From NCBI GenBank assembly GCA_036245805.1, contig BTRK01000006.1, positions 3,203,613 through 3,267,612 of the forward strand: a DNA stretch of 64,000 nucleotides, read 5' to 3'. This DNA comes from Pristionchus mayeri (Eukaryota; Nematoda; Chromadorea; Rhabditida; Neodiplogasteridae). The position numbers and the translations under genes are program-made. The notes under the pieces are model-generated. The model saw only the letters and a list, made by a program, of their open reading frames with translations. It did no database searches and was not told the DNA's origin. Below are positions 32,084-44,529 of the stretch, in pieces; the stretch's first letter is position 1; the number at the start of each line of letters is the position of its first letter.

Positions 32084-33735
32084 TTGTTTGTTCGCGCCCA
32101 TTTGGGAGTCGAAGAAACGGAAGTTATTGTTGATGGTAAAGGCAAAGAGACTGTGGAGGGCGAATACATATTTATTGATTTCGCGATCGACTTGCAAAAA
32201 TCTTCCGTCGCTAATTCTGGAAAGTGAGAAAACATTTAATCATATTAAATTCACAACTGACTTCTCTAATAGTCATTACTATTAATTGATGATTATATGG
32301 TTTTTTCGTATTATGTCTATTTAGGTATAATCTCGAAGTTGTTGCTGGAGCCGTATCTACATCGTTCGCATGGACAGTCCACGTCAAGGGAAAGGATGTA
32401 ATATTTTTGTTTAGTTTATATTTTAGTTTTAACAAACTATAACACAGATGGTACCTCGACTCAACCTGGATGGCAGGGAGGCTCAAGATCGTGAATTCTA
32501 TGTGAACGGATCAGTAGTAAGAACTTTGCCCTGATCTTCTCTTAGTGGTTTGCACTATAATTTCGCAAGAGAGTAATCTCGTTTTTTTGTATGCTCTCTT
32601 TTTTTATCTCTTACAACCTTAAACAATAAACATAGAAGATCAATCGTCTGACTCTCTCCAGTTTGCACACTCTATCGCCTGCCAGAGAGACGAGAGAGCG
32701 TGCAAACTGAAGAGAGTCAGACCATTGCTCACATAGAACAACACGGAGACAGTTATTCATTACGTGCACTATTTTACCTTTTCAGTTGCAACTTCTTTGC
32801 TACATCCAGGGCTTCCCAATTCCGGAAGTTCGAATCCTGAGCAGAAAGTTTGTGTGCAATTTGAATACATGTATATTCAAAATTTTCATATTTTGTGTAT
32901 TTGATGAGTAATGATTTTTAGAAACGATGTTGAACAAGTATACCAACTGACTAGTCCAAAAACTGACTCGACGATACACAAACTGAAAACGCATCAGGTT
33001 AAATACACTTTCAAATTCTGATTGGACCGAAGTGACGGATGCCATTCCAATCGAGGGAACATTCTCGAAAGGATTCATTTCGAATTTTACAGCTGTAGAT
33101 GATGTGGAGTATAAGTGCGAAGGGCGGAGTAAGGGAAAGGTATGTCGGAAATTGTTTTCAAATCGAAACCAAAAATGTGTATGTTTTCAAATTGAAACCG
33201 AACATGTCAAATTGAAACCAAAAATTTATGGGACAAGATATATAATTAATTACAAATAAAAAAAACTGAAATATTTTAGGATCTTGTGTCGAAATCGGTG
33301 AAAGTTTACGTTGCGAAAATTGAAGTTTCATGCTTGCTGGATAAGGGACCAAGCTGTGGCAGAGGCCATGTCTCTTATGGAGATACAATGCAGATGCAGT
33401 GTGCCATGAACGCACCCGACTTGGTGTCAGTTAGAGTTTGTCAAACCAAGTTCTCGTTATTCCTACAAGATGAGAGGCATTATTGTGCACACACTTTAAT
33501 GATGTTAAATTAAGACTTTGTTGTCGGATGTTAATTAGCATATTTTTTTAAAAATTATTATAAAAAGTGTACTAATTTCAGAACAATTCAATGGTTCTTT
33601 GGAGGAGCAGGAGTTCGATCCACTGATTGAATTTTAACGATCGAGGATGTAATCTATTATGATGGCAGAAAATACGCTAGTTACATCCTGGACAGCACTG
33701 GGCGGCGCTTAGTCTCCGTGGAAAGATATATCACG
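32084..33735 (+). CDS. Multi-domain Ig-like extracellular protein, probably damaged
   Basis: Exons 32084-32223, 32325-32397, 32448-32516, 32786-32853, 32922-32997, about 33003-33139, 33280-33429 and 33582-33735. The first three encode a beta-rich segment (VIVDGKGKETVEGEY, YNLEVVAGAV). Then come Ig hallmarks: LLCYIQGFPIPEVRI (B strand with Cys), DDVEYKCEG (F-strand Cys), SYGDTMQMQC, IQWFFGGAGV (C-strand Trp) and EDVIYYDGRKY. The series continues at 34629. Problems: no signal peptide exon was found; the junctions near 33000 and 33582 are out of phase; and TGA interrupts the last exon at about 33630, between STD and ILTIEDV. It resembles nematode proteins with repeated Ig-like modules; function unknown. 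Confidence 0.55.
32638..32730. mobile_element. hAT-type hairpin MITE, GAGCAAT family (in Ig-gene intron)
   Basis: Ends GATCAATCGTCTGACTC and GAGTCAGACCATTGCTC, with perfect 8-bp target duplication ACATAGAA on both sides. Confidence 0.9.
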
Positions 33736-34628
33736 GTACTTTTTATCACTATTCATACCCATTGCGGTTATATATCAGGTTGTCTCAAAAGTTTCTTACT
33801 ATTTTCATGTTTTCATGTTTTCACCTCTCCTGTCCTTGGATGTTGGCCGATTTGCTTTTGGTCTTCAACCATATATAAGGGCTTGGGTTCTCTATCTAGC
33901 GCACGTTACCTCAGTCCTAAAGAGCTCGTAAGCTTCTCGCCATAAACTCTGAAATTCAACGAGGTGGGAAAGAGACTTACTTATTCAAAGGGTCAGAATA
34001 CTTCGGAAAATTGTGTGAGGTGCAAATGTAATACACTATCGTGAAGTACTCCCAACAGGTTATTAACGGGTCATATTTGATAGATGTAATGTTATATCCA
34101 CGCATACAAGGAGAGCACAATATGAAAACCACGCTAGCTGGTAATTCACGAAGTAGCATCAATAGGGCCTGTATTTGTGTTGGGGACCCGAGATAGCTCA
34201 TTTGCTCGGATTTGTGAAGTACTTTCCCCAATAAATATATGACTAGAATTAAGAGATATTTGAACGATCCGTTACTGAGTTTAGCTTATCGAAATGTGGA
34301 AGTCGAATCTCAAGCATTAAAATACGCAATTTTCACAATCTCCCGTTCCAAGCAAGCATTGATTTCCGTATTTTTTTCGAGGTTATCTTAACAATTAGTC
34401 CTTGGACTATCCCTCATTCATCAGGCACAATCAACAGGGCAATCATATTCGATAATTCATCATCAGCAAAATGCGCCAAAAATAGGAATATTTCGACATT
34501 TCGGCAAAAATAATTCATTTCTCTCATACAACGCACCATAGTTTTCGATGGTGACAAGAGCAAACTTGAAAAAATAAACAGTCAGAAACGTATAAATTGT
34601 TTTGAAATGAGAATTATAGATAATGAAG
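33736..34628. other. Long intron or gap with a mariner-like end
   Basis: CAGGTTGTCTCAAAAGTTTC at about 33777 resembles a mariner terminus, but no matching second end was found before 34629. No exon was recognised. Confidence 0.4.
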
Positions 34629-34735
34629 ACAGTTGCGCCATCCGCCCAGAAGGTTCGCGATCCTCGCGTGATAGTTAATTATGGAGAGTCAGCAAGCTTG
34701 ACCTGTACGATCGAGGGAATGCCAGAACCTTGTGC
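34629..34735 (+). pseudogene. Orphan Ig-domain exon
   Basis: After an AG, the frame reads KVRDPRVIVNYGESASLTC then TIEGMPEP, a textbook start of an I-set Ig domain. It stops making sense at PCAFM, where sequence related to the following palindrome begins. Either the next domain of the Ig gene cut short by an insertion, or a remnant. Confidence 0.5.
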
Positions 34736-34803
34736 TTTCATGGCGTCTTTTCTGCTCGTTTACCGCTCCAACTGTCATAAACTTCAGTCGATCCATCATT
34801 TGT

Positions 34804-36290
34804 CATAAACATAAATCGAGCGGAGATAGCTTTCAAGAGAACTATGCCACCGGGCATGGTGATTGATCCGCTCACCATATGCTCGAAGGAAAACATATAA
34901 CACACTATCCGAGATAATCGGAATAGACTTGGCACTGGCCGAAAATTCGAATTCCTGCTAACTTCACCAGTAGGTCGGCCTCCAGGAGGGAAACCGACGA
35001 GCATCGTCAGAATGTCGATCCGCATCCGCGCGGGCGGGGCGCGGAATTTGAAAAATTAGCTACGGTAGCTTCGAAATTTTAAAAGCGACTCCTATGACTG
35101 CGGCGATAGGAGCGCTGCATCCCTTGACAAATTCTAAGACTTTTTTATTCCGGAGAGTTTGTCGATCAGATTCCATCTAACGCCTGAAATCGATAATTCC
35201 ACTTTTAGTTCGTACATGAAAGCAGTTCCCCAGAAATTTTTCAAGAACTCCCCTAAATATAATTGGTGATCTAGCTTCTGCTTGACTCGATACATTCTCA
35301 CATAGAATAGCGCGATTCAACAAGACGCGTAAGTTGGTCAAAATGAATTTTGAATGAATTATGGTGTAATTTTTGGGTTACGGTATGCGAGTGCGAAGTT
35401 AGGGCGACATTTCCCAACAGGTGTTAAATGGTCTGAAAATCAATTTGAAGCTATCCTACACCAATTGGGAAAAGTCGTCCAACTTGTGCACTCACCTACA
35501 GTAACCCAAAAATTACACCATAATTCATTTTGACCAACTTACGCGTCTAGTTGAATCGCGCTGTTCTACGGGAGTAGGTATCGATTCAAGCAGAAGCTAG
35601 ATCACCAATAATATTTAGGGGAGTTCTTGAAAAATTTCTGGGGAACTGCTTTCATGTACGAAACAAAAGTGGAATTAGCGATTTCCGGCCTTAGATGGAA
35701 TCTGATCGAAAAACTCTCCGAAGTAAAAAAGTCTTAAAATTTGTCAAGGAATGCAGCGCCCTTACCGCCGCAGTGATTGGAGTCGATATACAAATTTCGA
35801 AGCTACCGTAGTTAATTTTTCGATATCCGCGCCCGCGGCCGCGCGGATGCGGATCGCAAATCTGGCGATGCTCGTCGATTTCCCTCGTGGAGGCCGACCA
35901 ATTGGCGACGTTAGTAGGAATTAGAATTTTCGGCCAGTGCCAAGTCGCTGAAGAAATATGTTGATTCTCTCAGATAGTCTGTTATATGTTCCTTACTTTC
36001 CGCAATCTTGCGATAAATTCGCTAGATATGCCACTGGGTGTCAGGATTGATCCATTCACAATATGTACCGCTTCAATTTTCATACAACTAAGTCGTTAGT
36101 TTCAAGCCACCGGGCCTTGTAACTGATCCGTTCACACTTTTACAGAATCATTTGCAATACCTCTTTATACCTTCACGACACGCTCATTCCCGACTCATTT
36201 CCCGCTCGCATTGATGTAATAAACATAAATCAAGCGGAGATAGCTTACCAGAGAACTATGCCACCGGGCATTGTAATAGATCCGCTCACA
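34804..36290. repeat. Large palindrome flanked by direct repeats
   Basis: Arms of roughly 500 bp (about 34870-35405 and 35440-35990) are imperfect reverse complements about a centre near 35425. Outside them, ATAAACATAAATC then GGAGATAGCTT and CCACCGGGCAT recur in direct orientation at 34804 and 36219. Shorter copies of the word CCACCGGGCATTG then GATCCGCTCAC lie at about 36032 and 36108. A composite foldback element is likely; no transposase seen. Confidence 0.7.
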
Positions 36291-36416
36291 CGTTTGCACC
36301 CTCGTAAAGGATGTGACCCGCTGTCGGATCCCTTTCCCATATCAAGCGTCCACTCTTCTCACCTCCTTTCTCTCTCTCACTTATCCAGCAGTCATTGTCT
36401 CCTACTACCCTCTGAG

Positions 36417-38278
36417 ATGGTCCACCTATCCATTTCCGCTCTCCTCCTCCTTCTACTGATCCACGATACCCAGCCAGCTCCAATCGATGATGGTATGTTT
36501 GCGCATTTCTGGCTGTTTGATATTTTAAAATTGTTGTCATTGCGAAATAGGCTTGCGCATTCATATTCTTGTTCAGAATTATTCGCATGCGGTTGGACGA
36601 ATCCAACGGGCAACCAGACAAATCAAGTTGGACACACTACTGATCCATCTAAGGTACGACTTTGATCAAATCTATTTTTTTTGTATTCGAGATTTAGATA
36701 AACTCAAGTCCTTCAGTTTCAGCGAGCAATCATCTGACTCTCTTCAGTTTGCACGCTCTCTCGTCTCTCTGACTGGCGAAAGAGCGTACAAACTGAAGAG
36801 AGTCAGATCATTGCTCGTTTCAGCCCATCATCTGTTCGACCGTCCGCATCTTCATGCCTCCCTCATCATTCTTCTCTCTTCTGCCCCAGTTTATCGAGGA
36901 TCTGGCTGCCAAATATAATCAGGTATCACTAGATGTCTGCACCTTAGAGCTGTCTATTTCATAGCTCTTGCCATATTTTCTAATAAAAACAATCGGAATC
37001 GTCTCGGCGGATACATAACAACTAGTGACAATTTCCCACTCGTCTGTCAGAATTCCATTAAATTATTGTAGGCAGCTTCGATCTCCCAGAAAAGAGGCAT
37101 AAATCAAATCTACGTCGTCTTCAATGGGATTCCGATCATGATCACCGACAAGGTACGGCAATAGATTTTGAGAATCAACATAAATATATCTCTGTTCTCA
37201 CTCAATCGGTCGAGCGGCGAGAATGGAAAAATATCAGCCTTAAAATATATATTTTTACCTCACCCGAATCAAATTCATCCGAAACTTTTTTCTCCTTCAG
37301 ACCACACTTATCGAGGGAATCGAATCTCTTGACCTCGTGCTTCAATTGAAAACAGACTGTTCCGGTATCGAATGTAGCTTCGAACGCCTCAATCTATATC
37401 TCTTCGTTACGAAGGTAACCGATTCCATTCATTACAGAGAGTTCTGGTAAAACTTCAAAAGCCCCCCCTCCTTTGTTCGTATGCCCTATCGCATATTAGA
37501 CATATCAAGAGAACGATGCACTAGGTAGGATTAGACCTATGACGGGATACATTTGATATATCAAATGTGGCAAGGCGTCATAGTTCTCCTCCTAGCGCCG
37601 GGAACGATGAGATCTCTCGTCGATAACTAATTACTATTTTAGATAGTAAAATATCGAAATTGTTGATAGATACATATGCCGAATCGTTGCAGTGATAATG
37701 CTATGATGTTAATATCTAAGTTATTGTCCGTGAAATTCAACTAAAATTATCGTATTTTCAGACCTTCGCAAGGCTGAGAAAGCAAGCTGATATTGCTTCC
37801 ACTTCTCCATCTACTCTCTCCACCTCATCTTTCCCGTCCTCATTATCTTCCTCCTCCTCCTCTCCCTCATCATCATCAGTAACTATTCCTTCTCCCTCTT
37901 CCCACTCTACTTTGACCATCCCTCCATCCACTACTCAGTCCCCAGCTACTTCTCCCTATCCCCAAAGTGACTCACTTCGCTGTGCCTCAATCCGCCTCTA
38001 TCTCTACGCCTACCTCATAATCGTCTCTCTTCTACTCGTCATCATCGGACCGTACCTGATCTACCGCGGACTGTGTAATAAGGTAAAGCATAATAATATA
38101 ATTAACTACTAATTAATATGTCGCACATAATCGCTCCTTTGATAAGCAATCATAACTATATTTTTTTCAGAACCTGCTTCCTTTCAAGCAGCCTCGGGTC
38201 AACCCTGCTCCTTCGTCTAATCCCACTACGGGTGAAGAGAATGGCGAAAAAGGAATCAAGATGTCTGACATTTTGTGA
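36417..38278 (+). CDS. Type I membrane protein with long Ser/Thr/Pro stalk (T1)
   Basis: Seven exons in agreeing phase: 36417-36492, 36577-36653, 36890-36922, 37072-37152, 37301-37414, 37762-38082 and 38171-38278, 269 residues. Signal peptide MVHLSISALLLLLLIHDTQP; small ectodomain with NQIYVVFNGIPIMI and LKTDCSGIECSFERLNLYLF (two Cys, probable disulfide); a ~60-residue Ser/Thr/Pro stalk; a TM helix (LYAYLIIVSLLLVIIGPYLI); and a ~40-residue cytoplasmic tail ending KMSDIL. It would sit on the cell surface with a mucin-like stalk. T2 at 42563 is a paralogue with a much shorter stalk. Introns 3 and 5 hold MITEs. No known family was recognised. Confidence 0.8.
36724..36816. mobile_element. hAT-type hairpin MITE, GAGCAAT family (in T1 intron 2)
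   Basis: Ends GAGCAATCATCTGACTC and GAGTCAGATCATTGCTC; perfect 8-bp target duplication GTTTCAGC. The duplication copies a TTTCAG word, so two acceptor-like sites now flank the element, upstream of the used acceptor at 36889. Confidence 0.9.
37518..37600. mobile_element. Small hairpin MITE, TAGGTCGG family (in T1 intron 5)
   Basis: GCACTAGGTAGGATTAGACC on the left and TTCTCCTCCTAGCGCC on the right; the centre TTTGATATATCAAATG is a perfect palindrome. Confidence 0.65.
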
Positions 38279-38916
38279 ATATTTTTGCCTATAATCCCTA
38301 TAATAATCTGAGTGTGGTCATATAAATGTGTCGTTAATAATCGCGTATTCATTATCTATTGTTTCCCATGAATTATCAATGCCACTTATGAATTTTGATG
38401 CGTATAAATGGAGAGAACGATTCCAAATGCACAAATTTTGGTGACTGAGTAGTGGATGGAAGGAGGATCACAGTAGAGTGAGAAGAGGGAGAAGGGAACA
38501 TTGAAAGAGGCTGGGTAGGTTGCCACTGCTTCAAAGTGTTCGACAATGGTATGTGAGCTATCGTAATTCATTTCCAATTTTCGAGGCCTCAGAAGCTTTT
38601 TCTCGTCTTGGATTGTAACCAATTGATGTACTGAAGCATCGTCCGGGGTAAACGTGGGGTTATGAAAGAACCGCAACAACCATAGTTGTCATATAACTTA
38701 GGAATTGAAATCCACGTTGTGAGATCTTAAGATTCCGTTGTTGCCGTTGCAGTTCTGGGACATCCCCATAAAATCATCCAATCGCCCCCACCCATCCGTT
38801 ACTTAACAGATTTTCAGGAGCTCGTAGCTCTTATTTTTTTAAATTAATCTTTCAACGTTTGGTGTGGCGAAGTTCCTGCATTTCCATTTAATTTTATCTG
38901 TATGAATCGTACTCCT

Positions 38917-39403
38917 TCAATTCAGGGACTTGTCGAACTCTCCCGGTTGAATGAATCCATCCTTGTTGGCGTCCATTTTGGTAAACCTGCGTATCTTCAA
39001 GTATTATTGTTATTAAAAAATATTTTTACAGAATACAATTCTTACGTATTTACCATTCACCATTCTCGATGTGGCTCTTGAATTCGGCGGAGGACTTTCC
39101 ATTCAAAAGTAATTCCCTACTCTCCTTCATTGAGATCTTTCCATCCGAGTTGGTGTCGATTTTGTTGAAACGACTCTGTACATCGAGGTCAGCTAAAGAA
39201 TAATCATAAAATAAGGGGTGTATTATTTTGCAACATTTCAGAAGGTGAAAAATAAAAGTTTCAAATGCATCGCTGATTTCAAATACAGAGAGTACTAACA
39301 TGATCAGTTTTAAAATGATACACCCCTTTAAAATATTCCTCGACAGTCAATAGGACAGGCTCCTCTGAGAGCTCAAACACTCCGTAGTGATCACTCAGTT
39401 GTA
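38917..39403 (-). CDS. EF-hand calcium-binding protein, 5' end not resolved
   Basis: Exons about 39403-39330 (DHYGVFELSEEPVLLTVEEYF), 39192-39054 and 38986-38917. The second has a canonical EF-hand loop, DTNSDGKISMKE, and the third a second loop, DANKDGFIQPGE, ending KSLN and stop. The junction between exons two and three is in phase (GE, W, FTKMD). For the first junction an acceptor at 39177 gives phase agreement; the one at 39192 does not. Two loops with correct Asp/Asn/Gly/Glu positions imply calcium binding, as in calmodulin-like or reticulocalbin-like proteins. No start codon or signal peptide exon was identified; a Cys-rich open frame near 39640-39500 may or may not belong. Confidence 0.65.
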
Positions 39404-39779
39404 CTGTGAAAAAGTGACGCGTGGCAACGTGGTGTCAACGTACGACAATACTACTATCATCGAATGTTAACGTTCCTTTATCACGTCAGTTCGCACGCAT
39501 TCTGATAGGACAGTACTTGCCTTCTTCGATGAAACGTTTACGCCCTTTCGCATCCCGAGAAGGATTGCATCCATCATCACAATTGCAGCATAGGAATTGC
39601 ATTTGCCCTTTCCGTTACACTGTCAATTCAGCATTATTTTCGTAACGATTAAATACAAATTAAATGTCTTTGTAGATTATCGAGGTCCCATGCATTAACG
39701 AGGTCCCATTCAGAATATTGATGCCACAATTATTATTTTTTTAAATGTAGTGCTACTCCATCTTAATGGAACTACTTGT

Positions 39780-41295
39780 GGAACTACATAAGTTTTGTCG
39801 CATTTCGGAGGTTCACAATATTTCCATGAAGGATACTTCTCAAACATTATCAATGCCTGACCTCTGAAATAAAATTTGTACTTATGGTTTAAAAATGAAA
39901 AAATGCCCAACGCTGGCAAATTTATTAAGAACGAAGTGGTATATATTGCAATTGTTCAAACGGGCACACATTCATTTGCAACGTATCAAAGCTGAAATGT
40001 TAAGATATGCTGTTATCATGTGGGAAAATATATTAGGTTGTAACATGTTTTGTCGCATTTCGGATGTTCACAATATTTCCATGAAGGATACTTCTCAAAC
40101 ATTATCAATGCCTGACCTCCTAGTATATGTTTGGGGTGTTCATGCACATTCAAACCATAGGGTAGAGCTGAACTGCGCATGCTGGCTATGCGAAAAATAT
40201 TAATATGAACTGATTTAAATTTGGTGCAGATTTTATTAATTCGTTTGATCGGGTGCTAGTTCGCAGAGATGAATAATGAACCAAACTTCTACAGCATGGT
40301 GATATACCCCGTCAATGCTCTTTCAAAATATACGCCAGATATGGTGCTATGTTGAGCGGAACCAAAGATATACTTCACTGAGTGTAAGGTTAGCCGCTGA
40401 TTCGTAGCCAACTTGACCAACTCTTCTGAATCCAGAATTGCAACAACAGTGACTAACATAAGTGCGTTCAATTACCACTCATGGAGGTATAATTTATCAT
40501 TAAACAAGTGAGAGAAAGAACACTCCACTTGTGGGAAATTTGAATTTTTATTAATTCAATTCGCGCACAATTTTACCAAAATTTGCAAGTTTAGGTGTTT
40601 CGAATTAAAGATTGTCATTCAAAAGCTATTTATTTCCAAACTTATCCCAAGTAGATACTAGTAAGGGAAGGGTTTATGGTTCGGATGGACACAACAAATC
40701 AGATATTGAACATGTGTGCGAGGTAGGAATATGAACAAAGTGCCGATTTCAGTAGTTTAATTTACATACCATCGTTCTGAATAGAGCCACTTATCTCAAC
40801 AGAACCCAATCTACCCCAAACTTTGTCTGCACACTGACCACTTTGGGTGAACTATATTCCACCACTATTTGGATCTGGATATCTACTGAGAAGAAAATTC
40901 GGCTTGCGAAAGTTTTCGCGACCGTCACCAACCATCCACATTATACAAACTCGTCTACATTTCTAGAACGATTTTCGTTTGTCATTATCCGTGAGTGGTT
41001 CAAAATTATGCACATATGTAGTACTTTACTCAAATCACACAAAATCGGCATAATTTATTCTTTTCAAGAAGAGCTGATGCGTGAAAATGATTTCTAATCC
41101 TTATCTCAGTACAACTTTGTCTGACTAATGTGCCTCCTCAACTGCCTTGACAGGACTGAAGTAAAGCGCGTAAGAAAGAGTACGAAGGCCCTCACTGATG
41201 ATGAATAACGAAATTGAGATTAAATTAATTCGAAGAATTTCTGAGGTTAAAATGCATAAGAGATTGGACGCGACAAAACTTATGTTACAACCTGA
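39780..41295. mobile_element. Mariner-like element, copy 1 (inverted relative to 48848-50370)
   Basis: The right end ACAAAACTTATGTTACAACCT at about 41275-41295 and an internal end TTAGGTTGTAACATGTTTTG at about 40034 form an inverted pair; a second, damaged end is near 39785. About 1.5 kb is nearly identical to 48848-50370 in reverse. No transposase motif was recognised in its short frames. Confidence 0.7.
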
Positions 41296-41299
41296 TATG

Positions 41300-42300
41300 C
41301 ACGCAGTATTGATGAGATTAAAGCTTTTCGATTGCAAGGCAAAAAACATCACTATTCGATCGAATCATGAATCTGTTCATTTAAATAACGATGTTGACCA
41401 ATTTATAAAGATAATTGTAAGATTTCAGCTAATAAATTTATTTGGAAACCTGCCCATGTGATATCGAGGATCTCCTTTGTCCACAATTTTTTAAAATATT
41501 TTAATCATAATTTATCCTGAATGGACAATTCTAAAGAGATCATACTGATTGATTTGAGTATCTTTTTCTTCCATATTTTCTGGGTTTAATGTTGCGTAAC
41601 TAATGGATTGTTTTCGTTTTACCACCATATTTCTCTGACTTGCGATGACACTAATATAGTACAATAGAGTTCGTAATTCGGGCCTTCGTCGCTTCATTTC
41701 CCACATTCTCTAGACCGGTCGAGCGGTGAGAGAGTGTGTAAAATGAAGAGACCTTGGTTTATTTTCTCGAACTCTAGTGTACAAGCTCGATGTGACTACA
41801 ACGCCATCCGCGTCTCTTCTCTTATCTCTGACTCTCCCGTCCTCTCTTATCGTCATTACCATCCCTTCATTGACCCCTCCCAACCGTTCTCTTATCTACC
41901 ATTCTCGGTACACTTCCCTCACCACATGATCAATCAATCAATCAACCAATCAATTTATGATATCTTATCAGGCGATATACGCTCTTCCCAATATATTACA
42001 CGTTTTCCTTCTTCCCTGTGTCCATCAACATTCGGCTCTCGCATAATTTCTCGTGTCTGACCCGGCCCCTTTGCCATGATCATTAGTTTAGATAAATCGT
42101 CTGACGATTCGGGAAAGATAAATATGGACCTGGGAACATATAACGACCAACCCAAGATGTTAATATTGTAACTACCCGATAATGGATGGTTAAAATATCG
42201 TTGATAGTCCCTCATAGCTACAGGGTTCTCCTGATCACCCTATTTGCACGATGTGTGCCACAGTACTCCACCGCCTTTTACGGAACGCCGCTTGTTTTCT
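41300..42300. other. Intergenic DNA with one MITE
   Basis: No exons found. A TAGAGTTCG-family hairpin lies at 41665-41776; CAATCAATCAATC repeats near 41930. Confidence 0.45.
41665..41776. mobile_element. hAT-type hairpin MITE, TAGAGTTCG family
   Basis: Ends TAGAGTTCGTAATTCGGG and TTTTCTCGAACTCTA, flanks TAGTACAA and GTGTACAA (6 of 8 shared). Confidence 0.8.
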
Positions 42301-42562
42301 CGCATCTCACCATTTCTCACCCTCTTTTATTTGGTACACTCTTGACTGTCTGACTCTCTCGAAATCACATGCTCTCTCGCCCTCTCTGACTGAAAGGTAG
42401 AGAGTCAAACCTATTAGTATTGTTTTATCAGTCAGGAGGGAGAGAAATGGAAATCGCTCTTATTCTCACTTCATCATTCATCTCAGGCCCTTCTTATCCT
42501 CGTTGTATATTCGCCATCCTTCCATTCTCCTTCTTTGTTGGCAAACACCGATCATTTCAGAA

Positions 42563-43875
42563 ATGTCTCCAATTGTTTCATATTTCCTACTCGTCTTCCT
42601 ACTGTGCCAAGTTTCGCACTCGGATGCAGTGGACATTGTTATTGGCCAAGGTTTCCTTGTATTAAGTGATCAATTTTTGATAGATGAAAAGTGTTTAGAT
42701 ATACCACCCCTTCAATGCCTTTGGAGAGATCCGTATAATGATGAGTATCAGTTCTACATTCCGACTATTAATGAGTACAAGGAAAAGGTTTGCATATTTC
42801 TCACGATTTTTAATTGATTTCTGGTAATTGTGAGTTCTCCCGCGAGTCCAGTTTCAAATCGGGATGTGCCTTTTACTTTTGCTAACTAATTAAACTATCA
42901 TTATACTGAGTTCTTTTACTACTCGTCTCCCTGCATCTCCTCCTGTAGCACTCGAACTATTCGACGAATTTCTCCGCGAGATCTCGTCAAGTTTCAAGCG
43001 GAATATTACCGCATATCGTTTTAAAAACAAAGAACAGATATACGTCGTACAGGGCGCACATCACGTTCAAATCACACCAGAGGTATAATATTATGTTTTT
43101 TTTCTATTTAATTGTTTACATTTGAGTTCAATGATTAGCAATAATTGGAACTAGCTCGAAATCTTAGTCGGTAGATATCCTTCCGGGTGATAAACATTGT
43201 ATGTTCACAGTAGGCTACCATTGTGCTCAGCCAGGATAAGTGAGAGTTCAGCGGCAGTGAAATATGTGTTTATGATGTGGAAGGGGTGGACTGATGAGAT
43301 AGCAAATTTTTCTTGGAAAAGGACACTTTGTCAAAATTTAAATAAAGGAATTGCCAAAAAAGGCTTTGTTCAAATCTTGACAAAGTGCCCATTTCTCAAA
43401 ATATTCTGCCAACTCATCGGTTCACCGTGGAAGGCTATACGCAGATGATCATTCTGCCTTGTGCCGGTAAATCATGCAATTACAGGAAGCTGGCACCTTC
43501 TACCCTCCACTGATGTGGTTCTACTAGTGGAGACTGACTGTGCCGGGCAGTGGGATTGCTCCATTGCAAGGGTCAACTATCACCTGGACGTCTCGTTTGT
43601 AGGTTAACTTTCAATAGAGAAACTATATCGAGCTCTTAAACGAGTGGATAAACGTCCGTGGTGTCTTTTCTCGAACTCAAAACAAACAAAAACAAAAAAA
43701 ACAAATTAAGGCTTTTGACAATGTGATGAGAAGGCATGCTGCCTCTACTACTACTACTCCCCCTCCCGTCACACCATCCTCTATTCCCGACTACGTATTC
43801 ATTTATGCCGGCCTTTCTTTTATTATATGCCTCATCTTCCTCCCGGTGCTTCTATATCGTGCGATGCGCAATAAG
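42563..43875 (+). CDS. T1 paralogue with short stalk (T2), partly damaged
   Basis: The ATG follows GATCATTTCAGAA, a likely spliced-leader site. Signal peptide MSPIVSYFLLVFLLCQVSHS. Two phase-consistent exons: 42563-42650 and 42949-43082 (LELFDEFLREI, KEQIYVVQGAHH, matching NQIYVVFNG in T1). A Cys pair region at 43487-43598 (DVVLLVETDCAGQWDCS) matches LKTDCSGIECS of T1 but is out of frame with TVEGYTQMII just before it. Exon 43711-43875 encodes a short Thr/Pro stalk and a TM helix (FIYAGLSFIICLIFLPVLLY), ending RNK exactly like T1. The tail exon was not found. An alternative, longer exon 1 to 42787 is open but breaks the phase. Possibly a decaying paralogue. Confidence 0.55.
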
Positions 43876-43879
43876 GTAT

Positions 43880-44528
43880 GAGCTAGGGCAGGCCCCATCA
43901 TAAACTTTTCATGGATTACAAAGGTGTACAATTTAGTGCCGTTGAATCAACACATATTTGATGTGATAAATTTAGCGATATCTCAGAAGAAATCGTGCTC
44001 ATATCAATGCGAATGGAGAGGAGTAGACTACGCAAGGCCCAATGGTTAAACATTTGCTTTGCTTCAGTTTCTTCATAACGAAAGATTTATCACCATTAAT
44101 ATCATATTTATATATTCAATCGTTGACATCTACTTTTTCGATGAGATCTCCATTGCTTATTCGATTATCATAACTATTTGCGACATAATACAATTAGAAC
44201 ACATCGTATGTATCGTTCCTTATCTTGCAAACGGATAATACTATTTTTACTTTTTTCGAACAAAAGTTATTGAATAAAAGATAAATTTTGATTCAGGCCA
44301 ATCATGCGAATACATTTTGTTTATCATTTCAAGTTACATGAGCACTGATGAAGACAGAGTGTAGGTGGGCCAGTATCTCAATACTATCGTACATTAGTCC
44401 TATTAGACGATGTCCTGGTCAAATTCAGTATAATATTATTAATAAGTTCGTAATGTAGTTATGAAAGAATATACGAGTAGAATATGTTTATCAATGTCAC
44501 AGAATTTGCTGAATACGGAATCGTTGTC
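43880..44528. other. Intergenic region between T2 and the protease
   Basis: No exon recognised; the T2 cytoplasmic exon would be expected here but was not identified. Confidence 0.4.
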
Positions 44529-44529
44529 A

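Noticed and set aside
36258..36416. In-frame extension upstream of T1 start
   Set aside because: The signal peptide begins at the ATG at 36417; the upstream part overlaps the repeated CCACCGGGCAT unit.
40289..40471. 60-codon frame shared by both mariner-like copies
   Set aside because: Conserved only as part of the duplicated element; no D,D,D motif or helix-turn-helix seen.
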